NCBI GenBank assembly: GCA_008828725.1
Contig: MEHQ01002839.1
Span: 59,141-123,140 of the forward strand
Source of the DNA: Saccharina japonica
Taxonomy: Eukaryota > Sar > Phaeophyceae > Laminariales > Laminariaceae
DNA: 64,000 nt
Reading direction: 5' to 3'
Position numbers and translations under genes: made by a program. Positions 43,701 to 55,155 of this stretch are shown piece after piece; the stretch's first letter is position 1, and every line of letters starts with the position of its first letter. The notes below the pieces were generated by a model that worked only from the letters and a program-made list of their open reading frames with translations, was not told the DNA's origin and did no database searches.

Positions 43701-44739
43701 TCGTCTCAGATGCTATGTTTGGGTCTTGCTTCCTCTTTTGGCATAGAGTACCTTACTTCTTTTGAGAGTTCGATTGAAACAGTTGCCGTTTTCCTATGCC
43801 TGAAGACGGTCCAAGGAAACCAGTCCAGGGACACTGTGGCATGTGGCGCCTAGTGAAGCACTTCACATCTGCTGACGATATGTCTGATGTGTTTTTACCG
43901 TAATTGTGTCCTTGTTTCTTCGCAAAATGCAGATCATTCTAAGGCAGCCGGCACCACGTATACAAGAAGATAAACCGAGCGGGTTAGACGCACATTTTTA
44001 GTATATTGACGCATATATGGTAAAAAAAAAACGGACTCTGGCGGCCCTCCGGGGGGCTCTACGGGAAGCCGCACATCGCCGCACCACGGCCTTCACCTCG
44101 TGGGGCGGTGATTTCACCACGAGCCGGACGCCTACTTTACGCCCTGGTGTGTACCCTACAACGTGTGCGTATCATGTTCCGCGTTCCGTGTACCATGGGC
44201 ATATCACGTTTCGCGTGAGCACCCTGTGTGTATATCATGGGCGGGCAACGCATTCCATCTATCTAGCTACCAGGTAAGTATTTTTATGCCGTACTAGCGT
44301 ACTCATCGTTTGAATGAAATCGTTCGTCAATACTACGTTACCTGTGCGTAGTATGCCTCGATGCTTAACTGAGGTCTTACCATCTCTCTTCGCCATGGGA
44401 CTCCCCGAGTGTTGCACACGAACATTCGTTTGGTGCTGATTTATTCTCCATAATAACCTCCACGGTTGTATGTTTTAGGGCTTGCTTCCACCACAAGTAA
44501 ATTAACAGGTTGGTTGTTTCCGGAGCGTCCGTAACAAAAAACAACAAACGGATGCAATCCAGCTGCTCATAGTGCGCGTAAGATGCAGTCTTCGAATCGA
44601 ACAAATAAACAAAATTTCGACGGTTACGCCCACAGTTCCGCCCCCTGCGCTAGCCCAGTGTGCCCCATACTCGTAGTAATAGCATGGTCGTAGTACCTGG
44701 TTTGATAGTGTAGTACTCGTATGTATGTTGTGATGCACC
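43701..44739. other. No gene recognised
   Basis: Short frames only; a nine-A tract near 44021. Nothing recognisable. Confidence 0.4.
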
Positions 44740-45345
44740 ACTATGAACGGAAACCTAAGGACCATCGTGCGGGCCGGTATCGACCCAAGGGATGTCTATC
44801 TGTGTCTCCGGTTTGTTACAGTTGTAGGTGTATGGAAAATAACATATAATCCGGGGATGGGACCTTATCATGCCGGGATGTGGCGGGATCTCGACCATGG
44901 GCCCCAGCCAAATCGGCAATCAACCCGGGGGGGGGTGTTGTTTCTACACCTTGCGCGACAGTTTCGATCCGGGTAGACCATGCTGGCGTCCCCGGGTTGG
45001 AACAATTCTACTTGCATGGAAGCAATTATGATCCGGGGATATACCTTTATCCTCCTCGGGTGCCGCGGAACCCCGACGTTGTTCTGAGGGGAAACTCTTG
45101 CCGCGTGCTGACTCTATGAACCCACGCTAAATCAGCAGTCAGCCCGTGGGGTTGTGGTTTTCAAACCCTGCGGGGCGGTATCACCCCGGATGGACCCGGT
45201 TTTCGTCCCCGAGTTGTTGGATTTGTACTTGTATGGAAGGATATCTGACCCGGATATGGAACACTATTATCCCCCAGTGCGGCGGGACCCCCACGTTTGC
45301 AGGAGGCGGAATTCACGCCGCGTGCTGGCTCTATGTATGAGGAAA
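44740..45345 (+). repeat. Tandem repeat of about 210 bp, three diverged units
   Basis: Units of roughly 44740-44900, 44905-45118 and 45119-45345 share ATCCGGGGATATACC or its variants, a GCGGGACC/GCGGAACC step, AATCAGCAGTCAGCCCG and GCCGCGTGCTGACTCTATG. The two best units translate with a shared pattern ending RVLTL or RVLAL, but the frames are broken. This could be an old duplicated exon or a satellite. Confidence 0.65.
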
Positions 45346-45910
45346 ATATCAGCACGGGTGAGCTTGGGTCACGAGGTACGATGAAGGCAGCCAGATGGAG
45401 ACATAAAATATTGTACTACGTTGTCCCAGAAGATGGTGTAGACAAAAGGAGTGCACGCGCGGCGTGGTGTTCCCCCCCTACACATCATCTAGGTCACCAA
45501 ATGTCCAATCAAAATATATCCAAATTGTATCATGTGGAACTCCCCAAATGTCCGTACTGTTATCCATATAGCAGGTACAATGTACGGTTACATATATTAG
45601 ACGTTGTACAAGTATGCTCGGACATCCCTCCTACTCGTAGTATCGCAATGATAGTACACATCCTTCCCAGGATTCAAACTCTGCTAAATGTAATATTTGT
45701 TGTCTAACACAATATGTATACCAGGTGGTATTGAAGAAAATCTCAGTACAAAACAAAACCGATAGTCCAGTAGTTCAAAATCAACTATAACTCCCTCAAA
45801 CATCCCCAAACAATGAAGTCCTTTCGTCACGTAGAATTCACAAACTCCAAACATCCGAAAGTCAATCAAAATGAAAATCCTCCTATACTAAGTACTTCCC
45901 CACGATAACG

Positions 45911-46267
45911 ATGAAGCGTCTCGAAAACATCAATACCCCTTCAGAGGCTTTCCTCCAGATTCAGAAGGGGGAAACGTCAGTTGCTCGTTCAAAGGTGCAC
46001 GCCATCATTGTTAAGCATGATGGTGTGTCTCTACTGGTCATCATGCAGCGAGAACAGTTTGAACCCTACTCCCTATGTCACGTATACACTGGTCAATTTA
46101 CCATCGAATTCAGTTGCCGCGTGTATTGCCACGGCTTGGTGCGACGCGACGCGACGCGAGACCTGGTGTTCTACTGGGTTCGGCACCCAGCCTCCGGACC
46201 CATGGGTCAAGGCGGGACTGAACCGCTCTTGGTCGTGCTACCCGATTACAGACAGGCAGACAGATAG
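45911..46267 (+). CDS. Hypothetical protein, 118 residues
   Basis: From an ATG at 45911 the frame encodes 118 residues. They include SEAFLQIQKGETSVARSKVH, IIVKHDGVSLLVIMQREQFE and FTIEFSCRVYCHGLVRRDAT. The first 85 residues have a balanced, protein-like composition. The end runs into a GACGC pentamer repeat and a GACAGACAGATA microsatellite, so the stop may not be natural. I recognise no domain. An exon of a larger gene or a chance frame are both possible. Confidence 0.25.
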   Translation: MKRLENINTPSEAFLQIQKGETSVARSKVHAIIVKHDGVSLLVIMQREQFEPYSLCHVYTGQFTIEFSCRVYCHGLVRRDATRDLVFYWVRHPASGPMGQGGTEPLLVVLPDYRQADR

Positions 46268-46439
46268 ACAGACAGAACAGCAGGAGTTCATACTACTAGT
46301 ATAGCTGTGGGAAGCGGGATGCGTCACGCAACGCCGTAAACCAACCCACCACTTCTCTATCCCCTCCCTACCTGTCTCCTTTTGACATGATGCCTCCGCA
46401 CACGAAAACAAACTTTGAAACCCAACCCTAAACCAGCCG

Positions 46440-46512
46440 CTGGTGGTGGCGGTGGCGGTGGCGGTGGCAGCGGCGGTAGCGGTGGTATGTGATGGTGGTG
46501 GTGGTGGTGATG
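46440..46512. repeat. GGTGGC/GGT triplet microsatellite
   Basis: The tract runs from CTGGTGGTGGCGGTGGCGGT to the GGTGGTGATG segment. It makes glycine-, alanine- or valine-rich frames open by chance. Confidence 0.8.
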
Positions 46513-47306
46513 TTGGCGCTGCTAGCCACCACTGCCACTGCCACTGCTGCTATCGCCTCGGCCGCTGTCGCGGCCGATGTCGTCGCTCCCGTGCACTCCT
46601 TCATATCACGGAGCAACCTTACAGCGTCGGGGCAAAACAACAACGTCGGCAGCAACGGCCAAAACACGGAGTGCGAAACCCAGACGAGTCGACCCCCTAA
46701 GACAAAACGAACGCCCATCCGTTCCCGCGCCATTTTCTCGCCAACACACGGTGTGCGAAACCCAAACAAGACAACCCCCTCAAGATAAACCAAACCCCCC
46801 TCCTTCCCTGCGTCACGTCCTTGCTGTTCGTCCTTCGTCACACTCGTGTTTTGGCTTGTCTTGACGTGTATTTTCGTAACTCAACCCCAGCCCGAAACAC
46901 AACGATATAGCCCTGCTCCCGCCCCTCTTTCCGACCTTTAACCCCAACGGCTACCGGCCGGCGACAGACCATAAGTAGGTACGTCGGTCGACCCAGGACA
47001 CATAAGAACCGTAACCTTCGCACTACCCCCGCGGGACCTCGCTTCCCCTTCGCCTCTGTCTCCCTCGTCTCCATCCCCCCTCTTCTCCTGTTTTTCTTCC
47101 CCCCATCCCCTAACAACGTCGCGCCTGCTCGTGTTCAATCAGAGGCAGAAATGAGAAATTCCAAACAAAACACTGAAAACAAACAAAGAAAACAAAAAAA
47201 CATCTGCAAAAACAGCTCTATATCGAGACGTAGTCCGACACGGCAGAGGTGACCCCCGCCCTCGTCCCCGCTCCCGCTCCCGCTCCTACTTCTCCCCGCT
47301 CGCATA

Positions 47307-47823
47307 TCAACGGACGTAGCTGAGCAAAGCGTCCATTTCGACGATGGTTTGGTCGTCCACATCGCCACCACCGCCGCCGCCGCTGCCACCGCCATCGCCA
47401 TCGTTTACCTCACAAGGGTCACCACTACTGTCACCACTGTCACCCCCCCCAACCCTCCCCTCTCCTCCGCCACGGCGAACCGACATCCTCCCTTCGTGCT
47501 GATGCCCAACCTGCTCCAGCTGCTGCTTCCTCGTTGATATCCTGTGGCTGCCTGCGGCCGACCCAGGAGCAACCGACCAGCGGCAACCGACAGCTCGAAC
47601 TGCACGTCGGCCGCGGCCATCTTCTCCTCGTCCTTCACCTGCAAAGGCGTCGTCCCGCCCATGTCCAGCACGCTTCGCGCTGCCGCGCAATCCATCGCCG
47701 CTGACGCGACAGGGCAAGCTGCCACTTACCCGCTGCTAGCCGCTCCACCCGCGCCAGCACCCGCCCCAGCACCGGTCGCGGCTGCTGCTTCACCGCCACG
47801 AACGTCAACGCCACCGTCGCCAT
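47307..47823 (-). CDS. Possible intron-containing GC-rich gene, product unknown
   Basis: On the minus strand an ATG at 47821-47823 opens a frame containing MATVALTFVAVKQQPRPVLG and RVLARVERLAAG. It runs to a consensus donor GTAAGT at 47729. A matching acceptor (TTTGCAG) ends at 47639, giving a 91-bp intron. The next exon's best-looking frame contains VKDEEKMAAADVQFELSV, but the splice phase favours another frame (through QQLEQVGHQHEGRM) that ends at 47307. This conflict lowers confidence. The area is rich in GGT/GGC triplets, so long open frames are expected by chance. No domain is recognised. Confidence 0.25.
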
Positions 47824-48252
47824 TATCTTGGAGAGAGCTAGCGGCGGCGGTGGCGGGCGCGAGAGGTGTGTTCGGAACCCCCTTGTCTGCACTGCCGCTG
47901 CTCCAGTTACCATAATCATTCTGGACGACCCGCCCCGGGGCGGTGGTAGGGGCGGGAGGGAAGCGGGGGGAAGGGGATGGTGGTGTTGGCTTTCAGAGAG
48001 GAGGAGGAACAGAGGAGGAGAACAGGGGTGCGCCTCGCACAGCGTCGGCGAGGGAAGGTATATGTATTGCGTCGGCGTCGTTGCCGGTGCCCATCTGGAC
48101 GTGGTGGTAGGGGCTTGTCGCGGCCGTTTTCGCCTAAGTTAGAAAAAAGGTATTGACCAGGGGGTGAAGAGGGAGGAGGGGAGGGTACGCATTTGTTGCT
48201 TGCCTTAATAATTTAGGTTCGAATAAGCGTCCCTTTTTAGTCGAGACGGGGG

Positions 48253-48745
48253 TTGTGCTTCATATTCATGCATGGCTGTAGTCGTATGACCATAAACACT
48301 CGCCTCCCTACAAAGCAGGGACGGGGCATGTCGGGTTTTGACCGACCAGGCAGACATTTCTAGCATAACCGCGAGGCGCACCGAGGTGTTGGGCGAGTTG
48401 CATGACGGGTGAGCTGCATCTTACTATCAACCGCTTGTGAAGCGGACGTGCATATGAATGACAGCTTCAATATTTTCAATGTAATATATGGTGTGGCCAC
48501 GCCTTGAGACAGCTATGGGAGCACTATATAGCTGCCTCGTGGGTGCCTTACCATATACACACTACGTCATAAGATAATGCCACTTGCGCGGAGCAAAGAT
48601 TCTCTAACCCGCAAAAATGATACAACTCGACCGTCAGCCTTTGTGGCCGCCAACAAAAACAAACGGTACCCTGGTTGTCTAGCGCACGCAGTGAGAGGCG
48701 TGTTTTACAGCGTCGTCGTCAACCGAAGCCAACCCAACCTATGAA
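48253..48745 (-). mobile_element. C-tail repeat, full length, diverged (copy 15)
   Basis: It starts with a short G-tract and the variant tail-side sequence TGTGCTTCATATTCATGC. It ends in the characteristic CAACCGAAGCCAACCCAACC. Many substitutions separate it from the 41083 copy. Confidence 0.8.
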
Positions 48746-48776
48746 TAAAACACAGTGTTTAGCGGGGGTAGGGGGC

Positions 48777-48990
48777 GGGTGTACTCATGTCGTGCGTGGC
48801 CGTAGTGGTAAGACCATAGATCCTCGCATCCCTACAATGACGGGACGGATACATCGGGTTTTCACCGACCAGGCAGACACTGCTAGCACCAAGCGACAAT
48901 CGCCGTGAGGTGTTGGGCGAGTCGCATGAGTGGTGAGTTGCATCTCACTCAGAACCGGTCGTTAAGCGACGACAGGATCCATTGATTATA
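48777..48990 (-). mobile_element. C-tail repeat, 5'-truncated (copy 16)
   Basis: It starts GGGTGTACTCATGTCGTGC beside the previous copy's far end and a G-tract, and is lost after TCACTCAGAACCGGTCG. Confidence 0.8.
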
Positions 48991-49124
48991 CCCATGTTAT
49001 GCGAGCCATACAGTAGTCGTTAGACCCTACTCTAATGTCCCCTGAGGGATACGAGTCGAGAGGGTGCGTACAAACTTGCTAGGATGCTAATTAAGTTAGC
49101 ATGGCGGGGGTTTCCAGAAGGGGG

Positions 49125-49655
49125 GGGGTAACAGGAGAGGTGGAGGTGGTAGATTTCACATTCATGCATGGCCGTAGTCGTATGACCATAGACCCTCGCA
49201 TCCCTACAAGGCCAGGACGGAGCGTGTCGGGTTTCCACTGACCGGGCAGACATTGAGCAACAAGCGCAACGCACCGTGAGCTGTCGGGCGAGTTGCATCC
49301 AGGGTAAGCTGCATCCTACTGAAAACCGCGCGTGAGGCGGACTTGCATATGGATGACAGTTTCAAAGAGTATACGAAATTTCCGGTGTGGCCACTTCCAC
49401 AAACAGCAATGGGAGTACTGTGTAAATTCCTCGTGGGTGCCGTACCGTAAACACTACGTGAAACGATCATCCCCCTTGTGCGGAGAAAACGATCTCCAAC
49501 CCGTAAACATTGTCTAACTCGACCGCCAGCTGTGGTCGACCGCCATAAAGAAAAAACACAAAACACGGTACACTGGTGGTTTGGACCATGTAGTGAGCGG
49601 CATGTTGTACAGTGTCGTTGCCAACCGACGCCAACACAACCTATATATACTTTAA
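49125..49655 (-). mobile_element. C-tail repeat, full length (copy 17)
   Basis: A nine-G tract at about 49119-49127 and 30 bp of purine-rich sequence precede TTCACATTCATGCATGGCC. The whole unit follows, to GCCAACACAACCTATATATA, then another G-tract. One frame is open across the entire unit here (complement of 49204-49716) but not in most other copies. Confidence 0.85.
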
Positions 49656-49775
49656 ATGGGGGGGGTCGAAGACCAGAGGGGCGCAAGCAGGCGTACAAGA
49701 GAGGTAAAACCAACAACTAAACGGACATAAAACAACAACCGACGACAATCGACAACAACACCACCATCACCTCCA

Positions 49776-50450
49776 TCACCCCCACCAGCGACACCACCAC
49801 AAAACAACAACAAACACCACGCTCACCGCACGCGCGCGCGAAGTTTTCGCCGTCACCGCCCCGTCTGCTCGTCCGCTTCCCCTCGTCCCAGGGCTGAGGC
49901 CAATGCTATCGGCGCTCAACCCCTCCCTCCGACGTTCCGCATCGTCTTCTAACCCCCTCTCCTCCAAACCCTGAAGACCACCACGATCACCAATATCGTC
50001 AAGGGTCGTAACCCCGCCGTCTAGCATCTCGAAGTCCCCAAAAAAAGATAACCATTCCGAATCGTCGTCCCCGCCGCTTCCTGCTATGTCTGCAGACCCC
50101 CCGCCGCCGTCGACGGGAAGGGGGGAGGAGCGAGGTGACGGAGATATGGGCAGGAGCTCCGGCGTCCACGGTAGCACCGCGCTCGTCCCTTGGTCCTGGG
50201 TTGAGAGACTGTTGGTTACGGTGAGCAATGCACCGTTTCCCGTAGAGTAATTCCAGATCACCTGGTTCACCCATTCTTCGTGGGTTTCTTCTCCGGCCAG
50301 AATAACGTCGAACGTGCTCCCCCCTAGGAGACAGAGCACACAGCTCGGCGACTCGGACATATATGTGAAGGGCGATGGAACCTGTGATTGTAGCTGTTCG
50401 CCGATATCGCCTGGTTGGTTAGTCATGTTAAATTGCGGTACCGGTGTCAA
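49776..50450 (-). CDS. Hypothetical acidic protein or exon, 224 residues
   Basis: The minus-strand frame runs from ATG at 50448-50450 to the stop at 49776. The first 70 residues look protein-like and include CVLCLLGGSTFDVILAGEE and WVNQVIWNYSTGNGALLTV. The middle is acidic with DDDSEWLSFFGDFEMLDGG, and the last 40 residues are driven by a repeat-rich GTT/CAC stretch. I recognise no domain. It could be an exon of a transcription-related or signalling protein, judging only from the acidic patch, or a chance frame in GC-rich DNA. Confidence 0.3.
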   Translation of the reverse strand: MTPVPQFNMTNQPGDIGEQLQSQVPSPFTYMSESPSCVLCLLGGSTFDVILAGEETHEEWVNQVIWNYSTGNGALLTVTNSLSTQDQGTSAVLPWTPELLPISPSPRSSPLPVDGGGGSADIAGSGGDDDSEWLSFFGDFEMLDGGVTTLDDIGDRGGLQGLEERGLEDDAERRREGLSADSIGLSPGTRGSGRADGAVTAKTSRARAVSVVFVVVLWWCRWWG

Positions 50451-50589
50451 TTAGGCCCCAGCAGCGGCTGAGGATCCGGCGCCTCTTGCTCCTCCCGCAG
50501 TGCTGTCGCCACCACCAAAGTAGCCTCGGGGGCCCGGAGACTTGACGGGAGACGAGAGCTCCACGAGTGATATTCCGGCGTCTGTTGAT

Positions 50590-50860
50590 GATGGAATGGG
50601 ATGGGATAGGATAGGGTGGGGTGGGAGGGCATGGGATGAAATGAGATGAGATTGTATGGGATCGTATGGGATGGGATGGGATGGCAACAGAGGGGATGGG
50701 ATGGAACGGGATTGAATCAGATGAGATGGGATAGGATGGGAAGATAAAATAAGGAATGGGACGGAATGGTATCCGTTTGGTATGGGATAGGGTTGGATGG
50801 TATTGGATGGGATTAGATGGAATGGGATGGGGTAGGGTGGGGTATGGGATTACACCAAAG
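50590..50860. repeat. Degenerate TGGGA pentanucleotide repeat
   Basis: Runs of GATGGGATGGGATGG and related pentamers fill this block, with a shorter outlier at 50935-50975. The complementary frame reads as Pro/Ser/His/Ile-rich nonsense (HPIPS-like). A 9-bp G-rich periodicity would also allow unusual DNA structure. Confidence 0.85.
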
Positions 50861-50979
50861 TACCTGGGACAGACACCCACCAACCTTAACCTTTGAAGAG
50901 ACAAGCCCATTCAAACACGCGAGTCAACGATATGATATGGAATGGTATAGGATAGGATGGAATAGGGTGGAACAAAGCA

Positions 50980-53370
50980 GGGAAAAAGAGAGATGGAACG
51001 TCAAGTGTGAGCCGCAAGCAGGTCTATTATATACCAGGTGTAAGTCGCTTTGCCTATAATGGAAGACTGGAGACTCAGCCCTTTAATTATTATTTCAGCC
51101 ACAGGTACTCGCTGCAATCACACTCCGTCATTTCTTCAGCGTTTGGTACTTTTCGGGTATACTCGCGTGTACTCATCCACTTGGTATTTTAGTACTCAAG
51201 GTATACTTGAGAGTCCTCGCTCGTTTCATCTTGTGTTTTACCGCAGGGTTGTGAGTCATGACGCTACGAAACAACTGACGCCTAGACGTTTTTGATATTT
51301 TTATTGTTCCGTTCTTTAGGGATATGTTTTCATTTGTTTCTGAGTTTTTCGGCAACTTTGAACGCCCCTCACGCACGAAATATATATTGTTTAAAACAAG
51401 TCCAGGCGTCATGTTGTTCATTGTGTTGTTACGCACAAGCCTGTCAAATGTCGTTTTCCAAAACTCGAAAACCAAGGCGCAAAAATGATTCCCATGAAGA
51501 GTAAATATTCCCCTAAGGTGCCAAAACTGCTCAATACATTGTTCTACTGTAGTACTTTGGGAGGCGTTTCTTATAACAGCCCCTCACGTTGCAAATCAAA
51601 GCAAGTGTCACGAACGTCTTCCTGTTGTTGATGCGATCATGTTAACGTGTCTATATAGTGTCGAATATGTCGACGTACTGACCGATATGTGGCCTGATTT
51701 CAAATCAGATTGATTTAACTATAGGAATATCCTCCCTACGTGAAGTAGGGTCTCCCCAAGTACTACGCAAATGTCCATATCTCGCGGACTACAACTCGCA
51801 CGACAAAAATCGCTTCACCGATGTGTTCCCCTTGTTCATGCGGTCCTGTCGATATCTTTAGTGTTGAAAAACGCAGTGAATTCCGTTTTTTATTCCCCGA
51901 AGGCGGAATTTCACGCCTTTTCGTGGAACCAGCTCGTACAAAAAACATATGAAACAATCGATCTGGCAGTGTCCCCGATGCCGAGTTTCGAAGTTATACG
52001 GCACGTGTAGTTGTTCTCCTTGTACCCCAGGTGCCTCTTTTCTCGGTGTCATTGGACGCTTGTTGAATACGTGGAGAGCGCTCTCACCACTACAGCAGCA
52101 GCAACATCAGAAGCAAGCAGCACCAGCAGTCTCAAGGCCAACAGGTTCAAGGATGCTGTCGTCGTCGTCTTTGTTGGCTCCGTCTAGTCTGTTTGTGCTT
52201 GTGCTCTTTTTCAAGTACCAGTAGGCGAATGGTACCTCGAGTACATTCCACACACAGCACACGGGGTCACACTGTTTGACTCTGGTGGTCTACGTGGCAA
52301 ACCCTGGCCATACTCGTCAGGGGCTGACGCGATCTGGAGCTGCTGCGTGCACACTGCTGCGAGCTGCGGGCTGGGCTGGCCTCGTTCAAAAAACGACACG
52401 TACCGACGAAACTTTTCATGGTACCCCCGTTCCCCTTGTTGGTGATCCAGGCGTACGAAACCCAACTTGAATTCAGCAGCATTTAGCGCAACTTAACCCA
52501 CACAAATTAGCTATTATCACGCGGGCGGTAGGATGGTGCCCAATGGGATTCTGTTTAGGGTGTGTATCCGACGCAGATGCGGGACTGTCGGTATTGCCAC
52601 GGAGCTGAGCGCACCAACACCGCTGAACAACGCAGCGGAACGCGTAGCCGGCACCGCCGGGAAAGGTAGACTTGAGTTCTCGCGCGGAGTATGGTAGACT
52701 ACAATAGCCCAGGCTGCGGAGAGAGTACTGCTTTATCTGGGACTGCGCCAGAAAAGCACGTGCCGTAGCAGGGGTTGGCGTGTCGATCGCTACTGCTACA
52801 CCATAATTTGTACCTCGGTTAGGGTCCTGCAGTAACATCACCCCATCTCCCACTACTGCTACATCGTCACCCTGACCACCACTCACAGTAAGAGGAGCGG
52901 GGACGAGGGAACAGGGACATCGAGGTGTGCAATCGAGCCGGCAAGAGGGGCCGCTGCAAGGACCAGTATCAGTAGATTATTTGGGTGAGGGTTGCAGGGT
53001 GGCAGCGTAGTTCTGCTTACAGAATGCGTGTCCATTGCCTTGGGCATCTGTTTGCAGGTGGTTTGCTCGTTTGAACTCGTTTCAAGTGTGCATGTCGGTT
53101 TCCAGTTTCCAGGTGGGTATGGGTGTAGTTGTGGGATTCACAAAGGCTCCCAGTACCTAGGAGTAATCACGGTATTTTTGTGTGGAAGTTCTCGAGGTAC
53201 TTCAAGTACTCGCAATTTTTCGTGCTTGTATAGGCTATTAAGGGTCGCGGTCTTAACGACGAGTGAATTTCGGGCTTTTTCGGGCGTTTCGGATTATTTC
53301 TGTTTGTCCCAAATAATTTCGGGAAAAAGCAGAAAAACTTAATTCCCGAAAAAACTGGCCTCCAACTGTT
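50980..53370. other. No gene recognised
   Basis: Frames over 51173-52224 and the complement of 52473-52886 lack motifs. Short similar phrases such as CCCCTCACG recur near 51368 and 51582, hinting at an old diverged repeat. A CAGCAGCAACAT run lies near 52095. Confidence 0.4.
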
Positions 53371-53377
53371 TGGGTAA

Positions 53378-54095
53378 TCTACATTAGTTGGACCGGTCAC
53401 CTGTGCTCACTCATGACCGCTCATGACCGCTTATGAGCGATCACGACCGCAGTCACGACCGGTCATGAGCGGTCATGAGCGATCATGACCGCTCACGGAA
53501 TTTTCACCGGTCATAGCCGGTCATGGCCGGCTCAATGGCCGCGGACATGATCGGTCACGACCGGTCATGATCGGTCACGAGTGGGCATGACCGGCCATGA
53601 CCGATCATGACCGCTCACGGTGTTTAGAACGGTCATGACCGGTCATGACCGGTCATGACCGCTCACGGAGTTTATACCGGTCATGAGCGGTCATGAGCAG
53701 TCATGAGCGATCATGAGCGATCATGAGCATGACTTTTACCGCGGTCATGGCCGGTTTGGACCTGTCATAATTCAGTGAGCGGTCATGAGCGGTCATGACC
53801 AGCCATGACCGCTGTACCGTTTAACGTTCATGACCGGTCATGACCGGTCATGACCTGCCTGCATTCAGTGAGCGGTCATGACCGCTCATGACCGCTCATG
53901 ACCGCTGTACCGTTCAACGGTCATGATCGGTCATGAGCGGTCACGGAATTTTCACATGGCACAAGCGATCATGACCGGTCATGACCGCTCACGTAACCGC
54001 GCGCATAACCGATCTAGACCGCTCATGACCGCGGTCACGTGAGCGGTCATGAGCGGTCACGTATTCGCGGTCATGACCGGTCCAACCAATGTAGA
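53378..54095. repeat. Satellite of palindromic decamers bounded by 22-bp inverted termini
   Basis: Dozens of GGTCATGACC, GGTCATGAGC and GCTCATGACC units are packed between 53391 and 54080, interspersed with CTCACGGAATTTTCAC-type spacers. The block is flanked by TCTACATTAGTTGGACCGGT on the left (53378 on) and its near-exact complement on the right (54074-54095). Each decamer is wholly or largely self-complementary, so either strand can fold extensively. No target duplication is evident. Confidence 0.85.
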
Positions 54096-54100
54096 TCATT

Positions 54101-55155
54101 CACACGTGGCCAATCTGCTACCCCCCAAATACCCTCCACAGACAAAAGCGCCCTCTGGAGGGCGTTCACCCTCCAGAGCCTAAAAGGCGAAGCCCTCTGT
54201 AGGGGGTGTATAGTATATGCATCCTCTGGAGGCCGGTATACTGATTATGGCCTGTAGAGCGTGATTGCTATCACCCTCTGGAGGGCGTATAGCAATGCGA
54301 TACACTGGGGAGGCCAGTACGAAAACAATCCTCTGGAGGGTTCAACATTACGTCCTCTGCAGGAGATGGGTGCTGTTTTATCCTCTGGAGGCCTTATACA
54401 AATCGTGGCCTGTAGAGCGTGCGTTCTGTCGCCCGCTGGGGGGGCGTTGAACAATGCGATACACTGGGGAGGCCAGAAAAAATACAACCTTCTAGAGGAC
54501 ATACAATGCAAAGCTCTGGTGGTGATTTGACATGTTCCCCCCAGAGGGTGTGACCGCACAGACACTGTGGAGTGCTTCGATAAGTGCTCTAGCCTGTGGA
54601 GGGGGTCCTACCGACCTTCTTCCAGAGGCTTTTCCCCTAAGGCCTTCACAGCATTTGTGGCAGCAAAGGAACCCTCCACAACAGCAGTGACTTACGATGT
54701 ATGTCTAAATCATTTAGACCCCTCCAGAGCATTCCGAGCCAACACATATTACAAGTAGCATACGTACATACCAGGTATCATTCATGGCTGCGTGTGCAAA
54801 CAAAAGATCGCGAATTTGTTCATCTCGTGGCGACCAGGAGACGCGTACAAATAAAAGTGGATATGACTAGAATATTATCCCGTCTCTCCTCGCCCACTTG
54901 GACGCGCACTTGCTGTGGTGCTACAGCAGTAGACCTGAAGAGCGTGACCAATCCACCCTCCGTATGTCATCCCGGCAGACAGACAGAGGACGGATATCCT
55001 TCGTGTAGAACGACAGCACAGCAAAATTGGCACGTACCCTCTGGTGCAATACTGCTGTAGTATCTGGTACTGTAGTTTACTATTCCGAATATTGAAAGGA
55101 AAGTTCTCCGGTTACACGTGCATGTGTACCGCAGGATACAACTAACTCGTGGTAG
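54101..55155 (+). repeat. Outer inverted duplication, left copy, rich in CCTCTGGAGG
   Basis: This segment matches the reverse complement of 61478-62560 along its length, at roughly 88-90 per cent by eye. Its first half is a cluster of CCCTCTGGAGGG-like motifs about 20-60 bp apart. The second half is non-repetitive and includes TCATTCATGGCTGCGTGTGC, CCGTCTCTCCTCGCCCACTT and CAGACAGACAGAGGACGGAT. Open frames in the second half exist in both copies but with different frames and stops, so coding is doubtful. Confidence 0.85.

Noticed and set aside
50428..50910. 160-codon Pro/His/Ser/Ile-rich minus-strand frame
   Set aside because: It is the translation of a degenerate pentanucleotide repeat.
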